Assembly (NCBI GenBank): GCA_047516825.1
Contig: JAKZUA010000099.1
Location: 1-6,896 of the forward strand
Direction of reading: 5' to 3'
Source: JADFQT01 sp047516825
Lineage (GTDB): Bacteria > Chloroflexota > Dehalococcoidia > Lucifugimonadales > UBA3495
Length of the DNA stretch: 6,896 nucleotides
Under the pieces are notes generated by a model. The model did not search any database and was not told where the DNA came from. It saw nothing but the letters and a program-made list of their open reading frames with translations. The translations under genes and the position numbers were made by a program. This document shows positions 1-5,853 of the stretch, piece by piece. How positions within the stretch are numbered: position 1 is the first letter of the stretch; every line of letters starts with the position of its first letter.

Positions 1-76
1 CCCCCAAAGAGTGGCGTCGCCCTTGGCTACTCCGGAAGTCAGGCACCAAATCCAGCGCTTCTCTCAAAGTCATCAT
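1..76 (-). CDS. ISAs1-family transposase, N-terminal fragment (runs off window)
   Basis: The - strand reads ATG ATG ACT TTG from 76 and stays open to base 1. The 25 visible residues include LREALDLVPDFRSSQGRRHS. The pattern of (L/F)REAL..VPD.R...G.RH near the start is what I associate with ISAs1-family (H-repeat-associated) transposases, in which a short N-terminal segment precedes the DDE catalytic domain. A very purine-rich Shine-Dalgarno, GGGAGGGGAGG at 77-87, directly precedes the start. Either the first ATG (76) or the second (73) could be used. No catalytic residue is visible, so activity cannot be judged. The right-edge fragment is the C-terminal part of a similar protein in the same orientation. 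Confidence 0.72.
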   Translation of the reverse strand, partial: MMTLREALDLVPDFRSSQGRRHSLG

Positions 77-89
77 CCTCCCCTCCCGC

Positions 90-118
90 TTAAACTGGTA
101 ATAATTTTATACTATTTT
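90..118 (+). promoter_or_regulatory. AT-rich patch inside the IS end, possible outward promoter toward glcD
   Basis: The only AT-rich stretch upstream of glcD lies inside the IS end. TTAAAC (90-95) and TATTTT (113-118) are spaced 17 bp apart and weakly resemble -35/-10 boxes facing glcD. TATACT (108-113) is a better -10 but has no partner. On the - strand the same stretch contains TATAAA (105-110), which could serve the transposase. These are consensus matches by eye only, so the call is weak. Confidence 0.22.
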
Positions 119-159
119 GAGAAAATGAAAAGGCCCTGCCTTGTCAGGGTCATCCCATT

Positions 160-181
160 GGTCTATCATCCTGAATAGGCC
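160..181 (+). promoter_or_regulatory. Inverted repeat in the glcD leader
   Basis: GGTCTAT (160-166) and ATAGGCC (175-181) form a 7-bp stem with one T/G position, which is a U-G wobble in RNA. The 8-base loop is CATCCTGA. It sits 29 bp before the glcD start, so it could be an operator or a leader hairpin. There is no T tract after it, so it is not a convincing terminator. TTGGTC resembles a half-site of GntR-type regulators of 2-hydroxyacid genes, but the matching half is absent and I do not assign a regulator. Confidence 0.3.
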
Positions 182-210
182 GCGGTTCGAGCTAGGGCGG
201 GCGAGCTAGG

Positions 211-1641
211 ATGCAAAAACAGGAGTTTCTGGAACAATTGAAGGGCATCGTCGGGCGGGAAAACCTGTTTACCCACCCGGAGGACCTGCTGGTTTACGAA
301 TATGACGGCTCCGTCGACCGCGCCATGCCGGAGGCGGTGGTCCTGCCTTCCTCCACCGAGCAGGTCAGCCGGGTTTTGGCGCTGGCCCACCAGGAGGGTG
401 TTCCGGTGGCGGGACGCGGCTCCGGCACTGGACTCAGCGGCGGGGCGATCGCTCCCCCCGGGGGCATCCAGATCGTTTTCACCAGAATGAACCACATCCT
501 GGCAGTAGACCCGGAAAATTTGACCGCTACCGTCGAGCCGGGGGTGATAAATTTGGATCTGGACACTCAGGCCCGCAAGCTGGGGCTCAGGTACGCGCCG
601 GACCCCTCCAGTCAGAAAGCCTGCAGCCTGGGCGGCAACATCGCCGAGAACGCCGGTGGTCCCCACTGCCTGGCCTACGGGACCACTACCAATCACGTGG
701 TGAGCATGGAAGTGGTACTGGAGGACGGATCGATAGTCCAGCTGGGCGGTCCGGCGCGGGAGGTTCCCGGCTATGACCTGCGAGGGGTGTTTGTCGGCTC
801 CGAGGGCACCTTCGGCATGGCCACTAAGATCACCGTGCGGTTATTGCCGCTGCCGGAAATGGTGAAGACCTTCCTGGGCATCTTCCCCGACATAGAGTCG
901 GCCTGTTCCGCCGTCTCCGCCATCATCGGCCGCGGGATCGTTCCGGCAGCCCTGGAAATGATCGACTCCACCACCATTCGCGCCGTGCAGAGCGTGATCG
1001 ACGCCGGTTATCCCAATGATGCTGGAGCGGTCCTGCTGGTGGAATTGGAGGGGCTTACCGAGGAGGTGGAGGAGAGCAGCGAGGAGGTCCAGGCTTCGCT
1101 GTGGGAAACCGGTGCGGCCGACGTTCGGGTGGCCGAGGAGTCGACAGAACGGGAGAAACTGTGGGTGGGCCGTAAGTCGGCCTTCGGAGCCTTCGGAGCC
1201 ATTGCTCCCAACTACTACCTGGTCGACGGAGTGGTCCCCCGCACGCGGCTGGCCGACGTGCTGCGGCTGGTGGGCGAGGTATCCCGCAAGTACGGCATCA
1301 CCATCGCCAACGTTTTCCACGCCGGGGACGGCAATCTTCACCCTTGCATGCTGTTCGACGAGCGGGAGCCGGGCATACTCACCAAGGCTATGCAAGCCGC
1401 CGCTGAGTTGATGGAATACTGCGCCGAGGTCGGCGGAACCTTGAGCGGGGAGCACGGGATTGGTCTGGAGAAGAAGGAGTTCATGCCCCTGGTCTTCACC
1501 GATGATGACATGGCTGCCATGCGTCAGGTCCGCGATGCCTTTGCCCCGGAGAACCGGCTGAATCCCGGCAAGATTTTTCCCGACGGCACCCCACCCGGCA
1601 TCGTCTCGCACCGGCCGGCCGCTCCGGGGATGTACATCTAA
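211..1641 (+). CDS. glcD: Glycolate oxidase FAD-binding subunit GlcD
   Basis: This 476-residue flavoprotein is predicted to oxidise glycolate to glyoxylate within the GlcDEF complex on the cytoplasmic face of the membrane. The N-terminal PCMH-type FAD-binding domain shows the glycine-rich loop AGRGSGTGLSGGA (67-79), PDPSSQKACSLGGNIAENAG (130-149) and VGSEGTFG (195-202). The C-terminal FAD-oxidase domain has FHAGDGNLHP (369-378) and SGEHGIGLEK (412-421). His370, His377 and Glu414 correspond to the metal ligands described in related D-2-hydroxyacid dehydrogenases. It ends with the family-typical RLNPGKIFP (449-457). Length is close to the usual 480-500 residues. The ATG at 211 gives a normal N-terminus, but its ribosome site is weak: AGG abuts the ATG and a GGGCGGG lies about 10 bases further up. 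glcE and glcF follow on the same strand. A D-lactate or other 2-hydroxyacid dehydrogenase is the alternative, but the three-gene context favours glycolate oxidase. Confidence 0.93.
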   Translation: MQKQEFLEQLKGIVGRENLFTHPEDLLVYEYDGSVDRAMPEAVVLPSSTEQVSRVLALAHQEGVPVAGRGSGTGLSGGAIAPPGGIQIVFTRMNHILAVDPENLTATVEPGVINLDLDTQARKLGLRYAPDPSSQKACSLGGNIAENAGGPHCLAYGTTTNHVVSMEVVLEDGSIVQLGGPAREVPGYDLRGVFVGSEGTFGMATKITVRLLPLPEMVKTFLGIFPDIESACSAVSAIIGRGIVPAALEMIDSTTIRAVQSVIDAGYPNDAGAVLLVELEGLTEEVEESSEEVQASLWETGAADVRVAEESTEREKLWVGRKSAFGAFGAIAPNYYLVDGVVPRTRLADVLRLVGEVSRKYGITIANVFHAGDGNLHPCMLFDEREPGILTKAMQAAAELMEYCAEVGGTLSGEHGIGLEKKEFMPLVFTDDDMAAMRQVRDAFAPENRLNPGKIFPDGTPPGIVSHRPAAPGMYI

Positions 1642-1712
1642 ACTAATGCCAAGATTAAGCGCACGGGGGTTGGTATGGCGGTCCAAGTAGATCCCAATTT
1701 GGATTCGCGATA

Positions 1713-3080
1713 GTGTCCGGCTTTACCCCCACGCTGGAGCCGCCGGCGGGTTTGCTCAGCGCGGGCTCGCTGCTCCCTCCCGAAACCCACGCCGGCTACA
1801 CCATCGATGGTTTGACGCCTCAGTGGGTGATGAAACCCGCCAACCGGTGGGATGTCGCCCAAATACTGGCTTGGGCATCTTCGGCAGGCAGCAAGGTGGC
1901 TCCCTGGGGAGGTGGAACTCAGATAAGTTTGGGCAACCTGCCGGAAAATCTGAACCTGGTGCTGGACCTGAGCCGGCTGGACCAAGTCGTGGATTTTCAA
2001 CCGGCCGATCTGACGGTGACCGTGGAAGCGGGTATCACCCTGGAGTCGCTCCAAGGCCACCTGGCCTCGGCTGGCAAGTTCCTTCCCCTGGAAGCACCCT
2101 TGGCGGGTCGAGCCACGGTGGGCGGCATTCTGGCGACCAGCGCCGTGGGCCCCCTTCGCCATGCTTACGGCCTACCCCGCGATTGGCTCATCGGCATTAG
2201 GGTGATCAGCCCGGCGGGAGAGGAAACCAAGGCCGGGGGCCGGGTCGTAAAAAATGTCACCGGGTACGACCTGAACAAGTTATATACCGGCTCTTTGGGG
2301 ACCCTTGGCGTGATTGGCGAGGCCACTTTCAAGCTGGCGCCCCTGCCGGCTAACCAGTCGGCACTGGTGGCATCCTTTCCTTCGGTACACCAGGGAATCG
2401 AAGCAAGCCGCACTTTATCGCGCCAGGTGTTTGGCCCCCAGGGGTTGCAGGTGCTGAATGGGGCAGCGTCGCGGCGGTTGGAGACATCCCCACCCCTAAA
2501 AGCTGACCCGGAAGCAGCCATGCCAGCCACCGTCCTGGCCTTCTTTGCCGGTCGTCCCCAGGCCCTCCGCCGCCGGTTGACGGAGTCAGCCCACCTGCTG
2601 ACCAGCCTGGGAGCGACCAGTTTGGAACAGCAACAGGATGCTGATGCCCGGCCTCTATTGCGCGGTGTCACCGACCTGGGCTGGGCCGAGGAAACTCGAC
2701 CTGAATTGGTATTGAAGATTAATCTACCGCCCGCGGCCTCGCTACAAATGAGCGCCTGGTTGCAGGCGGACCCGGTCTTCGGCGGGAATTTCCTGGACGT
2801 AGCCTCCGTTGTCGACATTGGTTTCGGAGGAATCCGCCTGCTGTCCTGGGGCCCGTCCGGCGGGTCGGCGGAGGATATCCGGCGACTACGAAAAGCAGTT
2901 GGAAGGCTGGAAGGCTCGGTGGTTGTGGAGCAGTGTCCCCTGGCCTGGAAAGGGGAGCTGGATGTATGGGGTGAGCTTCCCCCTGACTTTACATCTGGAA
3001 TGGAGATAATGCGGCGGCTCAAGAATAAATTCGACCCCCACCGGACGCTGAATCCCGGCAGATTTCTAGGCGGGTTGTAA
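1713..3080 (+). CDS. glcE: Glycolate oxidase FAD-binding subunit GlcE
   Basis: This is the second FAD-binding-type subunit of glycolate oxidase, 455 residues. The PCMH-like domain shows WGGGTQ (65-70), the GGIL/GPLRHAYGLPRD segment (137-157) and GGRVVKNVTGYDLNKLYTGS (175-194), followed by LGTLGVI. This last motif is typical of GlcE rather than GlcD. The C-terminus ends in LKNKFDPHRTLNPGRF (436-451). It lacks the HAGDGNLH and GEHG motifs of GlcD, as expected for the non-metal-binding partner. It is longer than the roughly 350-residue E. coli protein, and the extra length is mostly after residue 210. The start is GTG at 1713, which overlaps the TAG stop of a 12-codon ORF (1675-1713). No good Shine-Dalgarno precedes the GTG, so the start is moderately secure. 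The gene lies 71 bp after glcD and 10 bp before glcF. Confidence 0.9.
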   Translation: MSGFTPTLEPPAGLLSAGSLLPPETHAGYTIDGLTPQWVMKPANRWDVAQILAWASSAGSKVAPWGGGTQISLGNLPENLNLVLDLSRLDQVVDFQPADLTVTVEAGITLESLQGHLASAGKFLPLEAPLAGRATVGGILATSAVGPLRHAYGLPRDWLIGIRVISPAGEETKAGGRVVKNVTGYDLNKLYTGSLGTLGVIGEATFKLAPLPANQSALVASFPSVHQGIEASRTLSRQVFGPQGLQVLNGAASRRLETSPPLKADPEAAMPATVLAFFAGRPQALRRRLTESAHLLTSLGATSLEQQQDADARPLLRGVTDLGWAEETRPELVLKINLPPAASLQMSAWLQADPVFGGNFLDVASVVDIGFGGIRLLSWGPSGGSAEDIRRLRKAVGRLEGSVVVEQCPLAWKGELDVWGELPPDFTSGMEIMRRLKNKFDPHRTLNPGRFLGGL

Positions 3081-3090
3081 TGGTCGGGCT

Positions 3091-4431
3091 GTGATGATCA
3101 ACTCCAACCCCGAGCAGCGCCTGAATCAGGAGCCCGGCTTCCTGGGCCCCGACTCCCCGGCGGAGGCCGACCTGTATCGCTGTGTCCACTGCGGACTCTG
3201 CCTCAGCTCCTGCCCCACCTACCTGGAATTGGGCGTGGAGACCGAATCACCCAGGGGCCGTATCGCCTTGATGAAGGCGGTCAACGAAGGCCGTCTGGGC
3301 ATTAGCAGCCGGGTTGTGTCCCATTGGGAAATGTGCCTCCAATGCCGGGCTTGCGAGGCGGTTTGCCCCTCCGGTGTTCCCTACGGCCGCATCATGGAAT
3401 ACACCCGGTCCCAGGTTCTGGATCAGGATAAGCAGGGCGACAGCCTTAAACGCGTCAGCAGGCTATTCCTGCGGGGGGCTTTGCCCTACCCTGGGAGGCT
3501 GCGCCTGGGAGCCCACATTATTCGTATTTACCAGCGTTCAGGGGTCCAAAAACTGCTGCGGACCTCGAGGATATTGAAGCTGTTGCCTGGCCATCTGGAC
3601 CAGTTGGAGGCCCAATTACCGGTGATGGGCAGCACCTTTTTCGGCCCGGCTCAAGAAGTCTTTCCGGCCCGGGGACAGAGAAAGATGACCGTGGGGCTGC
3701 TCTCCGGCTGCGTTATGCCTTTGATGCAGGGCGACACTATGCGGGCGACGGTGCGGGTGCTGAATCGCAACGGCTGCGACGTCGTGGTGCCACTAGACCA
3801 GGGCTGCTGCGGAGCCCTCAATCTGCACAGTGGCGACCTGGACAATACGCGGGCTATGGCCCGGCGCAATATCGACATCTTTCTCGCTGCCGGAGTGGAC
3901 CGCATTGTGACGGCCTCCGCCGGATGTGGTTCCAATATGAAGGAGTATGACGAGCTGCTGAAAGATGATGCCGAATATTCGGAGAAGGCCCGGCGATTCA
4001 GCGAGCTGACCGAAGACATCACCGAATTTCTGGTGAACCTGCCGCTGGCGCCGCCAGTGGCCCGTATCGACCGAAAGGTTACCTATCAGGACCCCTGTCA
4101 TCTGGTTCATGCGCAGCGAATTAGGGAAGCGCCTCGAACCATCCTCAATGCCATCCCCGGCGTGGAGCTACTGGAGATGGAGGGCTCCACCATATGCTGC
4201 GGCTCGGCGGGGATCTATTCAGCAGTGCAGCAAGAGCTGGCCGGGCGGATTTTGGAGCATAAGCTGGACCATCTGGAGGAAACCGGGGCCCGGCAGGTGG
4301 TCACCGCTAACCCGGGTTGCATGGCTCAGTTGGAAGGAGGCCTGCGCAGCCGCGGGCTTTCCCGCTCGATTAATGTCGCCCACGTGGTGGACCTGCTGGA
4401 TGAAGCCTACCGGGCTGAAGCCGAGGGATGA
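3091..4431 (+). CDS. glcF: Glycolate oxidase iron-sulfur subunit GlcF
   Basis: This 446-residue iron-sulfur subunit is predicted to carry electrons from the GlcD/GlcE flavins toward the quinone pool. Near the N-terminus are two CxxCxxCxxxC(P) clusters, Cys31/34/37/41 and Cys82/85/88/92, each expected to bind a [4Fe-4S] cluster. The second half has two CCG (cysteine-rich) domains. The first has SGC at 207, GCCGA at 238-242 and AGCG at 277-280. The second has DPCH at 334-337, ICCGS at 368-372 and NPGC at 407-410. This architecture is shared with heterodisulfide reductase subunit B and LutA-type proteins. The gene is the last of the operon. The start is either GTG 3091 or ATG 3094. ATG 3094 overlaps the TGA of a four-codon ORF that itself overlaps the glcE stop, which suggests translational coupling. 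Without glcDE it could be read as a generic (Fe-S)-binding lactate/glycolate subunit; the context makes GlcF likely. Confidence 0.93.
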   Translation: MMINSNPEQRLNQEPGFLGPDSPAEADLYRCVHCGLCLSSCPTYLELGVETESPRGRIALMKAVNEGRLGISSRVVSHWEMCLQCRACEAVCPSGVPYGRIMEYTRSQVLDQDKQGDSLKRVSRLFLRGALPYPGRLRLGAHIIRIYQRSGVQKLLRTSRILKLLPGHLDQLEAQLPVMGSTFFGPAQEVFPARGQRKMTVGLLSGCVMPLMQGDTMRATVRVLNRNGCDVVVPLDQGCCGALNLHSGDLDNTRAMARRNIDIFLAAGVDRIVTASAGCGSNMKEYDELLKDDAEYSEKARRFSELTEDITEFLVNLPLAPPVARIDRKVTYQDPCHLVHAQRIREAPRTILNAIPGVELLEMEGSTICCGSAGIYSAVQQELAGRILEHKLDHLEETGARQVVTANPGCMAQLEGGLRSRGLSRSINVAHVVDLLDEAYRAEAEG

Positions 4432-4440
4432 GGGGGATTT

Positions 4441-4470
4441 ACCCAAATGGAGGCGCCTCCGACCGGGTTT
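4441..4470. terminator. Palindrome between convergent glcF and aminotransferase genes, possible bidirectional terminator
   Basis: The 49-bp gap between two convergent stop codons contains a perfect 12-bp palindrome, GGAGGCGCCTCC (4449-4460). It is framed by ACCC (4441-4444) and GGGT (4465-4468), which extend the dyad after a 4-base mismatch on each side. It occupies the expected place for a shared terminator. Only a short TTT follows on the + strand and no T run on the - strand, so it does not meet the usual intrinsic terminator pattern. Confidence 0.4.
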
Positions 4471-4480
4471 AGCTCTTGAT

Positions 4481-5677
4481 TCAAGGCTCAGTAAAACTGG
4501 ACAGGGCCTGCTGGGCGGCGGCCAAGGCGGAACCGTAGGCAATCTCGTAGCCCTGGCTGGGCAGAATCATCTCCAGGGCCGACAGCAAAGCGAAGACATT
4601 GGATTCCTTGGCGCCGTCCCCCATCAGTCCGATGCGCCAGACCTTGCCCCCCAATTCTCCCAATCCACCGCCGATTTCGATGTGATAGTCATCTATCAGC
4701 TGTCTTCTCAACGGGGCGTCCTCTATGCCCTCCGGAACCAGGACGGCGGTCAAAGGGTTGAGCCGGTATTGGGGATCGGCCAGGACCTTCAGTCCCAGGG
4801 CTTCGATACCGGCCCGAAGCGCGGCAGAGGTTCGAGCGTGACGGTTGAGCCGCTCCTCAATCCCTTCCTCCATCATCATCCGCAGCGCCTCCCGCAGAGC
4901 GTAGGTCATGGAAATGGGCGAGGTATGGTGGTAGGCTCGGGTTTCCGACCAGTAGCCCTCCAGATCTTTGAGATTGAAGTAGAAACTCTGGACCGGTGAC
5001 TTGCGGCGGTTGATGACTTCCATTGCCCGCTGCCCCAGACTGATGGGAGCCAGGCCCGGAGGAGCGCCCAGACATTTTTGGCTGGCGCTGTAACAAACGT
5101 CGATGTCCCAATCGTCCATGCGGATGTCATGGCTTCCCAGGGAGGTGACCGCATCTACAACCATTAAAGCGTCGTGCTGGTGGGCCAGCTCAGTGGCCTC
5201 GGTTAGTGGCGTGAGGCTACCCGTGGAGGTTTCCGCGTGGACCATTCCGACCATCTTGACTTTAGAGTGCTTCTGGAGTTCGTCGGCGAGAGCCTCGACA
5301 TTGGCGGGTTGGCCCCAAGGGGAATCCACGAAAAAAGTATCCGCTCCGCACCGGCCGGCGATGTTGGCTAGGCGATCTCCAAAAAAACCATTGCGGCAGA
5401 TTATTGCCGTATCTCCAGGCTCCAGGACATTGACGCAGGCTGCTTCCATGGCTCCGGTGCCCGTGGAAGACAGGGGGAGCGTCATGAAATTTGAGGTGTG
5501 ATACACCTGCCGAAGCATCTCGCAGACATCGTCCATCACGCGGAAGAACTGGGGGTCCAGATGTCCCAACAACGGGGCAGTCATGGCCTGCAATACCCGG
5601 GGGTGCACGCTGCTGGGTCCGGGGCCCATCAAAAGGCGGGGAGGAGGCTGAAATTCGTCCAGATAGGAGGGGGACAC
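4481..5677 (-). CDS. Class V PLP aminotransferase, probable serine/alanine-glyoxylate aminotransferase
   Basis: This 398-residue fold-type I (class V) aminotransferase is predicted to convert glyoxylate to glycine using serine or alanine. The N-terminus shows the family signature LLMGPGPSSVHPRVLQAM (15-32). STGTGAMEAA (71-80) forms the PLP phosphate loop, and Asp175 in VVDAVTSLG contacts the PLP nitrogen. SASQKCLGAPPG (197-208) carries the Schiff-base lysine Lys201, and YHHTSP (249-254) follows. KVWRIGLMG (345-353) contains Arg348, matching the substrate-carboxylate arginine of human AGT. Length is typical. The start is GTG at 5677, preceded by GGGAGG (5684-5689) with 6-base spacing. It converges on glcF and is not co-transcribed with the glc operon, yet its substrate is that operon's product. 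S-ureidoglycine-glyoxylate aminotransferase (PucG) belongs to the same family and cannot be excluded, but no purine-degradation genes are visible. The amino donor cannot be decided from sequence. Confidence 0.88.
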   Translation of the reverse strand: MSPSYLDEFQPPPRLLMGPGPSSVHPRVLQAMTAPLLGHLDPQFFRVMDDVCEMLRQVYHTSNFMTLPLSSTGTGAMEAACVNVLEPGDTAIICRNGFFGDRLANIAGRCGADTFFVDSPWGQPANVEALADELQKHSKVKMVGMVHAETSTGSLTPLTEATELAHQHDALMVVDAVTSLGSHDIRMDDWDIDVCYSASQKCLGAPPGLAPISLGQRAMEVINRRKSPVQSFYFNLKDLEGYWSETRAYHHTSPISMTYALREALRMMMEEGIEERLNRHARTSAALRAGIEALGLKVLADPQYRLNPLTAVLVPEGIEDAPLRRQLIDDYHIEIGGGLGELGGKVWRIGLMGDGAKESNVFALLSALEMILPSQGYEIAYGSALAAAQQALSSFTEP

Positions 5678-5683
5678 TTATAT

Positions 5684-5689
5684 CCTCCC
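5684..5689 (-). promoter_or_regulatory. Ribosome binding site for the GTG-started aminotransferase
   Basis: GGGAGG on the - strand lies six bases (ATATAA) before the GTG at 5677. It supports this non-ATG start. The next in-frame ATG is at residue 17, inside the conserved LLMGPGPS motif, and would remove part of the family signature. Confidence 0.7.
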
Positions 5690-5775
5690 GGAATTATGAT
5701 CTATCTCAAAACGATCCATGTCATTCACAAGGAGAAAAGCGACTAAGGAATCTTAGAGGGTGTATGAAATGTAAT

Positions 5776-5853
5776 CGTTCATGGTTTGGCAAGCTCACCA
5801 CGGACGGAGCCAGACCGGTTGGCCCTGAGCCTGTCGAAGGGCGATTACCCGGT
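5776..5853. repeat. Dispersed palindromic intergenic repeat (diverged copy), possible terminator for the SDR transcript
   Basis: This repeat fills nearly half of the 175-bp gap between the SDR and aminotransferase genes. It contains GTTCATGG, AAGCTCACCACGG and CCCTGAGCCTGTCGAAGGGC, which I recognise as a diverged form of a repeat scattered through many environmental bacterial genomes. TTTGGCAAGCTCA (5785-5797) and the complement of 5826-5838 (TTCGACAGGCTCA) match at 10 of 13 positions, so the unit is an imperfect inverted repeat. Within it, GCCCT (5822-5826) pairs with AGGGC (5838-5842), and ACCGG (5814-5818) pairs with CCGGT (5849-5853), giving a nested hairpin that overlaps the SDR stop codon. 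Read on + from an ATG at 5764 it gives a peptide with the GPEPVEG string often mis-annotated as protein. The rest of the gap (5690-5775) shows no clear feature. Confidence 0.65.

Larger units (their letters stand above)
1..138 (-). mobile_element. Partial insertion sequence, ISAs1-like, transposase 5' end and terminal repeat
   Basis: This is the right-hand portion of an IS element that continues off the left edge. It holds the first 25 codons of a transposase on the - strand (1-76), about 60 bp of AT-rich upstream DNA and a candidate outer end at 138. Read inward on the - strand from 138, the end begins CAGGGCCTTTTCATTTTC. The IS start near 6759 begins CAGGGCAATCGCG, so the first six bases agree, and 12 of the first 20 agree by eye. 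ISAs1-family elements typically have imperfect terminal repeats and a single DDE transposase. The family assignment rests mainly on the transposase N-terminus. The exact end at 138 is inference, because the other end and any target duplication are outside the window. Confidence 0.6.

Noticed and set aside
134..149. Hairpin CCCTG-CCTTGT-CAGGG as a terminator
   Set aside because: The left arm belongs to the candidate IS end, the stem is only 5 bp, and no clear T run follows; the pairing may be a by-product of the CAGGGC terminal sequence.
1180..1200. Tandem 9-bp repeat GCCTTCGGA in glcD (Ala-Phe-Gly twice)
   Set aside because: The protein segment aligns without insertion to the usual GlcD pattern from memory, so the repeat is probably coincidental codon choice.
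841..1686. Long open frame (281 codons) antisense to glcD
   Set aside because: It runs opposite to a strongly conserved GlcD frame, its translation shows no recognisable motif, and long antisense frames are expected in GC-rich coding DNA.
2165..3022. Long open frame (285 codons) antisense to glcE
   Set aside because: The serine/arginine-rich low-information translation is typical of a shadow frame; glcE on the other strand carries all the family motifs.
4109..4999. Open frame of 296 codons on + spanning the end of glcF and the aminotransferase gene
   Set aside because: It overlaps two well-supported genes in other frames and has no start context or motifs of its own.
5690..5700. CATAAT (5693-5698, - strand) as the aminotransferase -10 box
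   Set aside because: It is so close to the ribosome site (5684-5689) that transcription would begin at or inside the Shine-Dalgarno.
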